Notes: generated by a model not told the origin, from the sequence alone. Counted from the stretch's first letter, positions 34,098 through 43,234 are shown. The stretch: DNA of 64,000 nt from BOG-908 sp965198915 (GCA_965198915.1 CBDAQC010000002.1:682001-746000); one strand, 5' to 3'. Program-made: numbers and translations.

Positions 34098-35123
34098 ATG
34101 TGGGGAGGCGGTATTTGCGTTGGTATCATCCCGGCGTTGCTGGGGGGTTCTGCGATTTGCCAGGCAGCCAGCTTTGATTGCTCCACCGCCAGGCGTCCCC
34201 AGGAGAGGGTGATCTGTGCGAACCCAGCGCTCTCCGATCTCGATGGGAAGCTAGGGAAACTTTACCAGGAGCGGCGCAGAACGCTCGGTTCGTCGGGGCA
34301 GGCGTTGCTGAGGACCTCGCAAAAATCCTGGCTGCATTTCATTGCATTGACCTGCGCGGTCGATGGGTCCGGCTTGCCGCAAGATACTGCTGAGGTGTCG
34401 GCGCAGGAGCGCGATGCGGCAGACTGCCTCACGCGAGCCTATAACAGCAGGGTTGGGCAATTGGAGCGAGTAGGCCGGTCGGAAGGACCGTTCGTGTTCA
34501 ATAGTGTGGACCTGTTTGCCGCTACGCTTTCCCCAGACGCAGCAGGGGAGGGCGCCAGCGCGCGTTATTCCGTATCCCATGTCAGCTACCCGCAGATCGA
34601 TTCGCCTTCGACGAAAGCTGCTGCCGAATTCAACAGCCGGGTGGCGCGGCAGATCGTGACGGCCGGTGATTGCGGGATCGGGGATTATGACCTCGACTAC
34701 GATCTCGGCCTGGTCACCGCCGGCATGGTCAGTTTGCGTTGGACGGATTCCACGTATTGCCATGGCACGCCGCACGGCTTTGGTGGGAGCCGTGCCGAAA
34801 TCTACGTGCTGGGCGAGTTCGTGCGCCTGGCGAGTGCAGCCGACATCTTCGGACCGGCACAAGGCTGGCAGGCGAAGTTGCAGGACCTGTTGTGGAAGAA
34901 TCTGCAAGACAGTGGATGGCGCAGCCCGCGCGATGGCGAAGAGGCGCAGATCCGGAGCGAACTGCTGCGGGAGAACCGTTGGTTCATCAGCAAGGACGGG
35001 CTACAGGTCTCGTTCAACTCCTATGATGGGGGCTGCTATGCCTGCACGCCGCCCCCGGTGACGGCTGGTTGGAGCGAGATTCTGCCGCTTCTGCCTTCGC
35101 ACTCGATCCTCAGGAGACACTGA
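34098..35123 (+). CDS. Secreted protein with LprI-like N-terminus and DUF3298/RsiV-like C-terminus
   Basis: The 341-residue protein has a signal peptide ending near ICQAAS. The next about 90 residues show SFDCSTARRPQERVICANPA, LSDLDGKLGKLYQERR, QKSWL and two further Cys. These are the spaced cysteines and LD..L...Y pattern of the LprI family, whose namesake inhibits lysozyme. The C-terminal half (about 170-341) contains SVSHVSYPQIDS and a PHGFGG stretch with a two-strand pattern resembling DUF3298/RsiV. RsiV binds lysozyme directly, so a lysozyme-related defence function is a possible reading. Codon use and GC are less extreme than in neighbours, so transfer is possible. Confidence 0.7.
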   Translation: MWGGGICVGIIPALLGGSAICQAASFDCSTARRPQERVICANPALSDLDGKLGKLYQERRRTLGSSGQALLRTSQKSWLHFIALTCAVDGSGLPQDTAEVSAQERDAADCLTRAYNSRVGQLERVGRSEGPFVFNSVDLFAATLSPDAAGEGASARYSVSHVSYPQIDSPSTKAAAEFNSRVARQIVTAGDCGIGDYDLDYDLGLVTAGMVSLRWTDSTYCHGTPHGFGGSRAEIYVLGEFVRLASAADIFGPAQGWQAKLQDLLWKNLQDSGWRSPRDGEEAQIRSELLRENRWFISKDGLQVSFNSYDGGCYACTPPPVTAGWSEILPLLPSHSILRRH

Positions 35124-35149
35124 CGACTCCGGCGCAGCAGCCGCTCCGG

Positions 35150-35210
35150 CGGCGGCAGACAGGGACCGGAACGACCTCTGGTTGGTATCCCGGGAACGAA
35201 CTGCTTGCTG
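35150..35210. repeat. Family 1 element, highly degenerate right half
   Basis: GGCAGACAGGGACCGGAACG followed by GGTTGGTATCCC and GAACTGCTTGCTG keeps the outline of a B-type right half. It lies between the LprI-like gene and the convergent purA stop. Confidence 0.35.
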
Positions 35211-36500
35211 TCACCCCTGAAACGGATCGCGCACCATGATCGTGTCGTCGCGCTCCGGGCTGGTGGACAGGAGTGTTACGGGCGCTTCCACCAGCTCCTC
35301 GATGCGGCGGACGTATTTGATCGCCTGCGCCGGCAGGTCGGCCCAGCTTCGGGCGCCGCGGGTGGAGGCGTGCCAGCCGTCTATTGTTTCGTAGACGGGC
35401 GTGGCGGCGGCTTGCGCGCCCGGGGCGGCCGGCAGATGGCTGAACCGGGTGCCCCCGATCTCGTAGCCGGTGCAGATTCGCAATTGGTCCAGGCCGTCCA
35501 GCACGTCCAGCTTGGTGAGCGCCAGGCCGGCTATGCCGCCGACTTTCACTGCCTGGCGGACCATGGCGGCGTCGAACCAGCCGCAGCGGCGGGGACGGCC
35601 GGTGACGGTGCCGAACTCGTGGCCGCGCTCGCCCAGCAGGCGGCCGGTCGCGTCGTGCAATTCGGAGGGGAACGGACCGGAGCCCACGCGGGTGGTGTAG
35701 GCCTTGGCGATGCCGAGCACGAAGCCCACGGCGGACGGGCCCACGCCGCTGCCCGAGGCGGCGGTGGCGGCCACCGTGTTGCTGCTGGTCACGAACGGGT
35801 AGGTGCCGTGGTCCACGTCCAGCATCACCGCCTGGGCACCCTCGAACAGGATGCGGCGGCCGTCCCGCCTTGCCGCGTCCAGACGTTCCCACACCGGTTC
35901 GACATGCGGCAGGATCCTGGGCGCGATCTCCAGCAGGCTGTCGAGAAGCGCCTGCTTCTCGAACGTCTCCGCACCCAGGCCGCGCAGCAGCGTGTTGTGG
36001 TGCAGGAGGAGTTCGTCGAGCTTGGTCGACAGGGTTTCGGGCTCGGCCAGGTCGCAGGCGCGTATGGCGCGGCGGCCGACCTTGTCCTCGTAGGCGGGGC
36101 CGATGCCGCGGCCGGTGGTGCCGATGCGTGCCTCGCCGCGGGCGGCTTCGCGGGCGCGATCGATCGCGCCGTGCACCGGCAGGATCAGGATGGCGTTGTC
36201 GGCGATGCGCAGCATGTCCGGCGGCACGTGCAGGCCCTGGGCCTCCACGCGGGCGATTTCCGCCAGCAGCGCCCAGGGATCGACCACGACGCCGTTGCCG
36301 ATGATGCCGAGCTTGCCGCGCACCAGGCCGGAGGGGAGCAGGCTGAGCTTGTAGGTCTGGTTGCCGACGACGAGGGTGTGGCCCGCGTTGTGGCCGCCCT
36401 GGAAGCGGACGACGATGTCCGCGCGGCTGGCGAGCCAGTCGACGACCTTGCCTTTTCCTTCGTCGCCCCATTGGGCGCCTATTACGGCTACGTTTGGCAT
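35211..36500 (-). CDS. purA: Adenylosuccinate synthetase
   Basis: The 429-residue cytosolic enzyme joins IMP and aspartate with GTP in AMP synthesis. It opens with VAVIGAQWGDEGKGK, which contains the GDEGKGK phosphate loop and the catalytic Asp, followed by FQGGHNAGHT. ITP/GTP-binding VLTSTSPERDD-like residues occur near the C-terminus as LLSTSPERDD. It is downstream of hisZ on the same strand, separated by a family 1 repeat. The hisZ-purA order is common in related alphaproteobacteria. Confidence 0.97.
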   Translation of the reverse strand: MPNVAVIGAQWGDEGKGKVVDWLASRADIVVRFQGGHNAGHTLVVGNQTYKLSLLPSGLVRGKLGIIGNGVVVDPWALLAEIARVEAQGLHVPPDMLRIADNAILILPVHGAIDRAREAARGEARIGTTGRGIGPAYEDKVGRRAIRACDLAEPETLSTKLDELLLHHNTLLRGLGAETFEKQALLDSLLEIAPRILPHVEPVWERLDAARRDGRRILFEGAQAVMLDVDHGTYPFVTSSNTVAATAASGSGVGPSAVGFVLGIAKAYTTRVGSGPFPSELHDATGRLLGERGHEFGTVTGRPRRCGWFDAAMVRQAVKVGGIAGLALTKLDVLDGLDQLRICTGYEIGGTRFSHLPAAPGAQAAATPVYETIDGWHASTRGARSWADLPAQAIKYVRRIEELVEAPVTLLSTSPERDDTIMVRDPFQG

Positions 36501-36524
36501 TTTTTGGGTGGCCCTAGGAGGAAG

Positions 36525-36682
36525 GAAGGAAGCAGTTCTTTTTTGAAAAAAAGAACCAAAAAACTTTTGCTTCCCCGCATCTGCGGCAGTCGCGTCTATC
36601 AGGACAAAACGAGGCGGTGGACCAGCGGGAGAGATAAAAGTTTTTTGCTTCTTTTTTTCAAAAAAGAAGGCCTTGCTTACTT
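36525..36682. repeat. Family 1 compound inverted repeat, complete (B left, A right)
   Basis: The left half is GCAGTTCTTTTTTGAAAAAA with GAACCAAAAAACTTTTG. The right half is AAAAGTTTTTTGCTTC with TTTTTTTCAAAAAAGAAGG. About 80 bp of unique DNA lie between. The right end overlaps the hisZ stop codon by a few bases. Confidence 0.8.
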
Positions 36683-37810
36683 ACTCAGCGGCTCCGCCTT
36701 ACCGTTTCGCAAGACATGCGAACACCCCAACCTTGCCGCATCGCAGTCTGCCCCCAGCGCCGCCACGGTGGCGAACCCTTGTGCGCGCAAGGCCCGGGCA
36801 GCGGCGGCGTCCGTGCCCAGCGGCAGGAAGACGGTCGGGCGCGGGACCGGCGCCGGGGCGGCGCGCAGGACGGCGCCGGCGAAGAGAGTGACGCCGGTGG
36901 CGGGCTCGCCTTCGCCGGAGAGATAGCGGCCGCCGCGGCCCAGCTCCTCGTGACGGCCGGGGGCGAAGACGGTGACGGCGATGCCGGTGTGGTAGCGGAA
37001 GCCGCGGAACTCCAGCGGATCGACCGTGACGCGTATGTGCGGCGCCTGGGTGGTCAGCAGGTGGACGACGTGGGCGAGGCGTTCGGCCAAAGCGCGCTGG
37101 GGGGCGGGCAGGTCGGCCGCGGCCAGGGCGGCCAAAGCGGGTTGGGCGGGGCCGGCGGCGAGCAGGAGGGTGTTGAGCATGGGTGCCAGCGTGCCGGCGT
37201 GCTCGGTGATGGCGGCGGCGTCCTTGCGGTCCAGCGCGCGGGCCAGGGTTTTGGCGCGGGGGCCTTCCACGCTGGCGGCGGCCAGCAAGGCGGGGGCGAG
37301 GGTGGGCAGGGTGAGGTCCAGGCTGATGCGGGCGAGGCCCAGGGCGCCCAGGGCCTCCGCGGCGACGAGCATGGCTTCGGCGTCGGCGGCAGGCGAGTCA
37401 GCGCCCAGCAGCTCGATGCCGGCTTGCGGGACCTGGCGGTCCGTATCGAAGGTGGCGCGGGCGCGTATGCATTCCGCGGCGTAGGAGAGGCGCAGCGGGC
37501 GCGGCGCCGCGGCGAGGCGGGTGGCGGCGATGCGGGCGACCTGCGGGGTGATGTCGGCGCGCAGGGCCATCATGCGGTGGCTGTCCGGATCCAGCACACG
37601 GAAGACCTGGTCCGACAAAGCGGCACCGGCGCCGGCGAGCAGGCTGTCCTCGAACTCGAGCAACGGCGGTTTGACCCGGGTGTAGCCGTGGCTGGCGAAG
37701 ACGGCCATCAGGGTTTCGACGGCGGCGGCTTCGGTCTGGGCGTCCGGCGGCAGGAGGTCTCGCAGCCCGGCGGGGAGCAGGGCCGGGTGTGGGGGGGTGA
37801 GGTCGTCCAT
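36677..37810 (-). CDS. hisZ: ATP phosphoribosyltransferase regulatory subunit HisZ
   Basis: The 377-residue protein is a HisRS catalytic-domain paralogue without aminoacylation function. It needs a short-form HisG to make the first enzyme of histidine synthesis, and confers feedback control. It shows LLPAGLRDLLPPDA at the N-terminus, then VFRVLDPDSHRMMALRADITPQVARIAATR, the HisRS motif-2-like block. The C-terminal RYLSGEG and the lack of an anticodon-binding domain fit HisZ. hisG is not in the window. Confidence 0.93.
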   Translation of the reverse strand: MDDLTPPHPALLPAGLRDLLPPDAQTEAAAVETLMAVFASHGYTRVKPPLLEFEDSLLAGAGAALSDQVFRVLDPDSHRMMALRADITPQVARIAATRLAAAPRPLRLSYAAECIRARATFDTDRQVPQAGIELLGADSPAADAEAMLVAAEALGALGLARISLDLTLPTLAPALLAAASVEGPRAKTLARALDRKDAAAITEHAGTLAPMLNTLLLAAGPAQPALAALAAADLPAPQRALAERLAHVVHLLTTQAPHIRVTVDPLEFRGFRYHTGIAVTVFAPGRHEELGRGGRYLSGEGEPATGVTLFAGAVLRAAPAPVPRPTVFLPLGTDAAAARALRAQGFATVAALGADCDAARLGCSHVLRNGKAEPLSK

Positions 37811-37902
37811 CGGGGCGGGCTATAGCTTGGCGGGGCGGCGCGCGGAAGCCGGCGGGTGGCGGGCGATTTGTGCTGCGGCGCGGCAAACCGTAGGGTTGCG
37901 CC

Positions 37903-38937
37903 ATGCCAGACCACAGCCCAGCGCCTGCCATACACGTGCCGTTCCCCGAGCCGCCCGAGCCCGGGCGGGTGCGCGAGGTGGCGCGCGGGGTGCTGTGGGC
38001 GCGCCTTCCGCTGCCGTTCCTGCTGGACCACGTCAATGTCTATTTGATCGAGGACGCGGGCGGCTGGGCGGCGTTCGACACCGGGCTGGGCAACGACGTG
38101 ACGCGGGCGGCGTGGGAGAGCGTGTTCGCGGGTGCGCTGCACGGCCAGCGGCTGACGCGCATCGTGTGCTCGCATTTCCACCCGGACCATGTGGGCTTGG
38201 TGGGCTGGCTGACGCGGCTGTTCGAGGCGCCGCTGTCCATGCCGCGGACCGAGTTCCTGATGACGCGTGTGCTTGAGGACCGGGTGATGGCGCCCGACCC
38301 CGGCTTCTACACCGAGCGCGGCCTGGCGGTGGATGCGGGCGGCCGCGTGGCGGGCGACGGGCACGACTACCTGCGTCTGGTGACCGGGCTGCCCACGCGG
38401 TTCCACCGGTTGCTGGCGGGCGAGACGCTGCGCGTGGGCGGGCGCGATTTCACCGTGCATACCGGCGGCGGGCACGCGCCGGAGCAGGGCATGCTGCATT
38501 GCGCGTCCGACGGGCTGTTCTTCGCGGCCGACCAGGTGCTGCTGCGCATCTCGCCCAACATTTCGGTGGGGGCGATGGAGCCGGACGCCGATCCGCTGGG
38601 CGAGTACCTGGCCTCGCTGGCGCGCCTGTCGGAGGCGGTGCCCGGGGACGCGCTGGTGCTGCCTGGCCACGGCGTGCCGTTCGTGGGGCTGCAGGCGCGG
38701 TTGGCGGAGCTGGCGACGCACCATGCCGGGCGTTGCGCGCTGATCGCGGCGGCGGCGCGCGCGGCGCCGCGCACGGCGGCCGAGCTGCTGCCGGTGCTGT
38801 TCAAGCGGCAGATGGACGCGCACCAGACCGGCTTCGCGTTCGGCGAGGTGCTGGCGCATGTGAACTACATGCGGCGGCGGGGCGAGCTGGTGCAGGCGCG
38901 CGATGCGGACGCGATCTTGCGGGTGCACGCAAGCTGA
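37903..38937 (+). CDS. Metallo-beta-lactamase-fold hydrolase
   Basis: The 344-residue protein has the fold's metal site in SHFHPDHVG (His91, His93, Asp95, His96), GGGHAPEQGMLHC and VLPGHGVPF, so both zinc sites are complete. The N-terminal strand pair contains HVNVYLIEDAGGWAAFDTGLG. The C-terminal about 90 residues are helical, as in members that bind larger substrates. The substrate is unknown; MBL-fold members of this size include thioesterases and lactonases. The next gene starts six bases after its stop. Confidence 0.85.
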   Translation: MPDHSPAPAIHVPFPEPPEPGRVREVARGVLWARLPLPFLLDHVNVYLIEDAGGWAAFDTGLGNDVTRAAWESVFAGALHGQRLTRIVCSHFHPDHVGLVGWLTRLFEAPLSMPRTEFLMTRVLEDRVMAPDPGFYTERGLAVDAGGRVAGDGHDYLRLVTGLPTRFHRLLAGETLRVGGRDFTVHTGGGHAPEQGMLHCASDGLFFAADQVLLRISPNISVGAMEPDADPLGEYLASLARLSEAVPGDALVLPGHGVPFVGLQARLAELATHHAGRCALIAAAARAAPRTAAELLPVLFKRQMDAHQTGFAFGEVLAHVNYMRRRGELVQARDADAILRVHAS

Positions 38938-38942
38938 GCCGG

Positions 38943-39101
38943 ATGCGAAAGAAGGCGGATCTGCCGGAGAAGATCTGCGTGGTGTGCAAGCGGCCGTTCG
39001 TTTGGCGGAAGAAGTGGGCGAAGGTGTGGGACGAGGTCAAATATTGCAGCGACGCCTGCCGTGGGCGCCGGCAGGCGGATGAGGGGCGGCGGGAGTGTTG
39101 A
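38943..39101 (+). CDS. DUF2256 small zinc-finger-like protein
   Basis: The 52-residue protein has CVVCKRPFVWRKKWAKVWD followed by VKYCSDACRGRR. These are the four cysteines, tryptophans and basic tail of the DUF2256 family, most likely a zinc-binding fold. Role unknown. It starts at an ATG six bases after the metallo-hydrolase stop. Confidence 0.85.
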   Translation: MRKKADLPEKICVVCKRPFVWRKKWAKVWDEVKYCSDACRGRRQADEGRREC

Positions 39102-39106
39102 CCTGC

Positions 39107-39166
39107 GGGCAAGGTTGGAGCTCTGCCCCGAACCAAGCTGGGGCCTTGGCTCCACACCCCATTTTT
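39107..39166 (-). repeat. Family 2 G/C-rich double palindrome (copy e)
   Basis: GGTTGGAGCTCTGCCCCGAACC followed by GGGGCCTTGGCTCCACACCC. It retains both hairpins with a few mismatches and ends in a T-tract ATTTTTTAA, so it could terminate transcription from the left. Confidence 0.6.
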
Positions 39167-39169
39167 TAA

Positions 39170-39343
39170 TGTCTGTTTGGAAACTCGCCCGGCGGCCATC
39201 TGACGGCGGTTTCCTGTGCTCCGGTGCTCATGGCCACAGCAGGATCGGCCTGCTGCTCGGACGCATGGCGCGCGCAGCCAATCCGCTCCGGTGCGCGAAG
39301 TCACCGCCAGCCGACTCACCGGGCCACATTTTCCAAACAGATA
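39170..39343. repeat. Family 3 MITE-like element, best copy (174 bp)
   Basis: The left end TGTCTGTTTGGAAA is matched at the right end by TTTTCCAAACAGATA. The inverted ends extend inward over about 40 bp (left GGCCATCTGACGGCGG, right CACCGCCAGCCGACTCAC). The interior has no coding capacity. A non-autonomous transposon remnant mobilised by an unseen transposase is the simplest reading. Related copies lie at 41190, 55394 and 59254. Together with the family 2 copy it fills the 374-bp gap after the DUF2256 gene. Confidence 0.75.
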
Positions 39344-39475
39344 CTTAGGATTGCTGATGACTTCTGGGCATCGGCGGCAGGCTTGCGGCACTTTTCGGCG
39401 CGGCTCGTACGTTCCGGCTTGTCATCGAATAGGTTTCTCCGTATCGTTGCGTAACGTTAACGTGTGGAGAGGCCG

Positions 39476-40276
39476 ATGCGCGGGGTGTGCCTGAAGGTTG
39501 TGGCCGCTGCTGGTCTGGCCCTGGCCGCGACCGGGGCGCGGGCGGCTGATCCTTGTGCGCCGGTGCAGTCCTCCGGGTATGGCAATCCGCTGATCGGGCT
39601 GATCGGGCAGCTGGCGCAGCAGCAGCGGGCGCAGGCTTGCGTGGCCGAGCGGCGGGCGCAGTGGGCCGAATACAATGCGCGGCAGAAGTCGGCGGCGGAT
39701 CGCGCGGCGGCCGATGCGGCGCAGCAGAAACAAGTGGCCGACGCGAAGGACGCGGCCGCGCGGGACGCGGCGCAGGCGCAGCACGCACATGTGGTGCACG
39801 AGGCGGTGGTGGCCGAGGCGCATGCGCGGCACAGGCGGGAGCAGGCGCACGAGGATGCGCAGAAGGATCGGGAGGAGGCCCAGGCGCACCGGCGGGACGC
39901 TTATATGCGGCTCGTGCGCGACGAGAATGCGTCCGACAATGTCTGCCACGATCCGAAGACGGCCAAGCTGGTGATGGAGGGGTGGAACGGTCTCGACACC
40001 ATGAAGGACGCGTCGGTGCGGGTGATCGACATCGAGCACATGACGACGGTGCATGCGCATGCGGGTGACCAGAGCGTGTCCTGCCATGGCGTTTTCGTCA
40101 CCAGCCGCGGCGGGCGGATCGTCGGCACGGCGACGGTGAGGCGCAACATCGCGGGCGATCCGATGTTCGTGTGGGAGCGCGATGCGGACCAGGATGTCTC
40201 GCGATTTGCCGCACCGTCTGGGGTCGAGGTGAAGGTGATGCGGGCGATGTCGGTGTCCGGCGCGCCGCCAATTTAA
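39476..40276 (+). CDS. Uncharacterised secreted protein with an Ala/Gln/Glu-rich coiled coil
   Basis: The 266-residue protein starts at an ATG with GGAGAGG upstream. A signal peptide ends in ARAA-DP. Residues about 50-145 are rich in Ala, Gln, Glu, Arg and His and should form a long helix or coiled coil with several His (QHAHVVHEAVVAEAHARH). The C-terminal about 120 residues are compact, with two cysteines (DNVCHDPKT and SVSCHGVF) that could form a disulfide. No family is recognised. It may be an envelope protein; it stands between repeats. Confidence 0.7.
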   Translation: MRGVCLKVVAAAGLALAATGARAADPCAPVQSSGYGNPLIGLIGQLAQQQRAQACVAERRAQWAEYNARQKSAADRAAADAAQQKQVADAKDAAARDAAQAQHAHVVHEAVVAEAHARHRREQAHEDAQKDREEAQAHRRDAYMRLVRDENASDNVCHDPKTAKLVMEGWNGLDTMKDASVRVIDIEHMTTVHAHAGDQSVSCHGVFVTSRGGRIVGTATVRRNIAGDPMFVWERDADQDVSRFAAPSGVEVKVMRAMSVSGAPPI

Positions 40277-40329
40277 ATGGCTGATGAACAGCTTCGAGGA
40301 GCTGTGTGTCTTAGAACGAAGACGTGCAC

Positions 40330-40396
40330 ATTCCCCGTTCGGCGACAGCGGAGCAAAAGCTTTTTGCTTCTTTTTCTCGAAAAAGTAGGCCTTGCT
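40330..40396. repeat. Family 1 element, right half (A-type)
   Basis: CGGCGACAGCGGAGCAAAAGC followed by TTTTTGCTTCTTTTTCTCG and AAAAAGTAGGCC. A single substitution (TAGG for GAAGG) weakens the hairpin. It lies 60 bp upstream of the tpiA start. Confidence 0.6.
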
Positions 40397-40455
40397 CGTC
40401 TGTCTCCCCGCACCCCCGCATTTGCAGCCGCGCCCAGTCCGGATAGAACCCCGCC

Positions 40456-41190
40456 ATGCGCCAGCTGATTGCCGGAAACTGGAAGATGAACGGCCTGATG
40501 GCGGAGGCGGCCACGCTGGCTGCCGGCATACGCGACCTGGCCGCCGGGCTGTCCTGCGATCTTCTCGTCTGTCCGCCGGCGACCCAGATCGGCCTGGTGG
40601 CCGACATATTGGGTGAGACCTCAGTGGCCGTTGGCGGCCAGAACTGTGCGCCGGAGCCCTGCGGCGCGCATACCGGCGACATATCCGCGGAGATGCTGGC
40701 AGATGCCGGCTGCCTGGCCGTCATACTCGGCCATTCGGAGCGGCGGCAGAACCATCACGAGACGAACGCCCAGGTGTTCGCCAAGGTGCAGGCCGCGGCG
40801 CGCGCCGGGCTGATCCCGATCGTGTGCGTGGGCGAGACCGAGGCCGAGCGCGATTCGGGCCGGGAGATCGCCGTCGTGGGACGGCAGATCGTCGAGAGCC
40901 TGCCGGACGGCTTCGCCGGCGTGGTCGCCTACGAGCCGATCTGGGCCATAGGGACCGGGCGCACGCCGACGCTGGACGAGGTGGGTGCCGTGCACCGCCA
41001 CATACGCGAGGCGCTGGTGGCGCGGTTCGGCGAGGGCGGACGCGAGCTGCGTATCCTGTATGGCGGATCGGTGAAGCCGGACAACGCGGCCGAGCTGCTG
41101 GCGGTGCCGGAAGTGGGCGGGGCGCTGGTTGGCGGGGCTTCGCTGCAGGCCGAGAGCTTTGCGGCGATCGCGCGGGCGGCCAGGGGCTAG
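40456..41190 (+). CDS. tpiA: Triosephosphate isomerase
   Basis: The 244-residue TIM-barrel enzyme interconverts glyceraldehyde 3-phosphate and dihydroxyacetone phosphate. It starts QLIAGNWKMNGL with the catalytic Lys in NWKMN. GHSERRQN holds the electrophilic His. AYEPIWAIGTGRTPT is the catalytic Glu and flexible loop 6. YGGSVKPDN closes the phosphate site. It is upstream of secG but separated by a family 3 element. Confidence 0.97.
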   Translation: MRQLIAGNWKMNGLMAEAATLAAGIRDLAAGLSCDLLVCPPATQIGLVADILGETSVAVGGQNCAPEPCGAHTGDISAEMLADAGCLAVILGHSERRQNHHETNAQVFAKVQAAARAGLIPIVCVGETEAERDSGREIAVVGRQIVESLPDGFAGVVAYEPIWAIGTGRTPTLDEVGAVHRHIREALVARFGEGGRELRILYGGSVKPDNAAELLAVPEVGGALVGGASLQAESFAAIARAARG

Positions 41191-41308
41191 GCGTCCGCTT
41201 CGGAACCGCTCTCGGGCCATCTGACGGCGATTCTGTGATCCAGCGCTCATGGCGGGGAGGCTACTCCGCTGGCCGGAGATCACCGCCGGCTGACTGACCA
41301 GGGCGGGC
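41190..41308. repeat. Family 3 MITE-like element, short diverged copy
   Basis: GCGTCCGCTTCGGAACCGC, then GGCCATCTGACGGCGATTC, and on the right GATCACCGCCGGCTGACTGA. The ends match the copy at 59254 better than the long copies, and the middle is deleted. It lies directly after the tpiA stop. Confidence 0.6.
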
Positions 41309-41597
41309 TTGCAGCAGACCCTGGGAGGTTCGTCCGCCGCAGGTGATCGACCCGTCTGCCTCTGCCATGAAGTGAACTGGCCGGTTGCGGCTTTCTGGCT
41401 GCGGAGCGTTCCTGGCCAGGCTGACACGCGGTCGTGGCGGCGTGGCACCTGTGCAGCGCGCCGACCGTGGGCGGCGACAATGCTGGCGTCTGCGTCGTCT
41501 CAGCCCGCTTGCTGACCGCAAGCGCGGCCTGTCCCGCGTCTTACTTCCCAACTCCGCCGCGCTTCTGTAGAACGCCGCCTTCGCACCCAAGGCCATC
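41309..41597. other. Intergenic stretch before secG
   Basis: About 290 bp without a recognisable gene. There is no clear tract of terminator or promoter consensus except a GC-rich run before the secG ATG. Confidence 0.5.
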
Positions 41598-41954
41598 ATG
41601 ACAGCCCTCGTCACCCTCACCCCGGTTCTTCGCGTCCTGCACCTTTTCGTCACGCTGGCGATGATCGGCGTCGTGCTGATACAGCGCAGCGAGGGCGGCG
41701 GGCTCGGCATCGGCTCTACCCAGGGCATGGGCGCGTTCATGAGCGGGCGCGGCACGGCGAACCTGCTGACCCGCACGACGGCCATATTGGCGGCGCTGTT
41801 CTTCGTCATCTCGCTCAGCCTGGCGCTGCTGAACAAGGGCACCAACGGGGCAGGGCGCGACATACTGGCGCCGACGCCATCCGCCACGGCGCCCGCCCTG
41901 CACGCGCCTGCCAAGCCGGCCCCCGCACCTACCCCCAAGGTTCCGCAGAAGTGA
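41598..41954 (+). CDS. secG: Preprotein translocase subunit SecG
   Basis: The 118-residue inner-membrane SecYEG subunit. It has two membrane helices, HLFVTLAMIGVVLIQRSEGG and AILAALFFVISLSLALL, with the conserved loop GGGLGIGSTQGMGAFMSGRG between them. A long Ala/Pro tail follows, common in alphaproteobacteria. Its stop overlaps the GTG of the next gene (GTGA). In related genomes pyrG often follows secG; here pyrG lies nearly 19 kb away on the opposite strand. Confidence 0.94.
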   Translation: MTALVTLTPVLRVLHLFVTLAMIGVVLIQRSEGGGLGIGSTQGMGAFMSGRGTANLLTRTTAILAALFFVISLSLALLNKGTNGAGRDILAPTPSATAPALHAPAKPAPAPTPKVPQK

Positions 41955-43234
41955 CGCTGCTGGCTTCGGCCAGCACGCCTGCGGACACTGACGTGGCTAT
42001 CATCGGAGCGGGGGTGGCAGGGCTTGCCGCCGCGACCACGCTGCGCGCGGCCGGGCTGCGGGTGGAGCTGCTGGAGGCGGCGCCGCAGGCCGGCGGACGC
42101 GCCCTCACGACCACGATCGCGGGCCACGTATTCGACCACGGGGCGCAGTGGCTGCATGCGGCGCACCGCAACCCGCTGGTGGGGCTGGCGAAGGCGGCCG
42201 GAGAGACGGTGGGTCCCGACCGTCCCTGGGATGAGCGCATGCACGTGATCGATCCCGCCGCCCCGCGTGCCGACCTGACCGCCTATGCGGCGGCCGAGCA
42301 GGCGTGGGAGCGGGCAGTGACGGCGCGCCTCCGGGACGGGCCCGATTGCAGCCTTGCCGAGGCGGCGGCACCGGTGGCCGGCGATCCCTGGACCGCGACC
42401 ATCGAGTCCTGGGAGGGTGCGATCATCGCCGCCGGCGACGCGGCCGGGCTCAGCCTCGCCGACTGGCATGACAACGCACTGGAGGGGGAGAACTACGTCT
42501 CTCCGTTGGGGATAGGCGGCCTGGTGGCCCGGCTGTTCCCCACGCCGGTGCGGCTGGGGACGCGGGTGACGGCCATCGCCGTCCAGCCGCGCGACGTCCG
42601 GGTAAGCACCGAGGCGGGTGGCTTCACCGCGTCCGCCGCCATACTCACGGTCAGCACCGGCGTGCTGCGGGCCGGGCAGATCGCTTTCACCCCTGCGTTG
42701 CCGACCGAGATAGGGGCGGCGTTCGACGGGCTGCCGATGGGCCTGCTGAGCAAGATCGTGTTGCAGGCCGCGTCCGCGGACCGGCTGGGCCTGGGCGTCG
42801 ATACCGGCGTGTTCCGCCGGCTGGAGAGGCGCGGTGCGCCGTTCCTCTCGACCCTGTTCTGGCCAAGCGGGGCGCCGTTCGCGACCGGCTATGTGGGGGG
42901 CGAGGCGGCCTGGTCGTTCTCGCACGATGCCGAGGCGGCAGGCGCGTTCATGCGCGCGGAGCTTGCGGCCACGCTGAACCGGGACGTGGCGGAGTGCTTC
43001 ACCGCGGCGACGCTGATGACGCAATGGGGCGCCGATCCGCTGCACCGTGGCGCCTACGCCTATGCGCGGCCCGGCCAGGCGGGCGCGCGTGCGGCACTGG
43101 CAAGACCGTGGTGGGAGCGGCTGCACTACGCCGGCGAAGCGGTGGCGCCGGACGGGCTGTGCGGGACGGTGGCGGGCGCCTACCGGGCTGGGGTTGCCGC
43201 GGCTACGCGGGTGAAGCAGGCAGTCCTTTGTTGA
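41951..43234 (+). CDS. FAD-dependent amine oxidase family protein
   Basis: The 427-residue protein has the N-terminal FAD-binding DVAIIGAGVAGLAAATTL and the LLEAAPQAGGRALT turn. DHGAQWLHAAHRN follows, then a substrate domain. The C-terminal FAD-contacting block is HYAGEAVAPDGLCGTVAGAY, as in flavin amine oxidases. No covalent-flavin Cys is apparent. The substrate, possibly a polyamine or another amine, is unknown. The GTG start overlaps secG. The last residues (KQAVLC) come from a family 1 repeat. Confidence 0.82.
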   Translation: MTLLASASTPADTDVAIIGAGVAGLAAATTLRAAGLRVELLEAAPQAGGRALTTTIAGHVFDHGAQWLHAAHRNPLVGLAKAAGETVGPDRPWDERMHVIDPAAPRADLTAYAAAEQAWERAVTARLRDGPDCSLAEAAAPVAGDPWTATIESWEGAIIAAGDAAGLSLADWHDNALEGENYVSPLGIGGLVARLFPTPVRLGTRVTAIAVQPRDVRVSTEAGGFTASAAILTVSTGVLRAGQIAFTPALPTEIGAAFDGLPMGLLSKIVLQAASADRLGLGVDTGVFRRLERRGAPFLSTLFWPSGAPFATGYVGGEAAWSFSHDAEAAGAFMRAELAATLNRDVAECFTAATLMTQWGADPLHRGAYAYARPGQAGARAALARPWWERLHYAGEAVAPDGLCGTVAGAYRAGVAAATRVKQAVLC

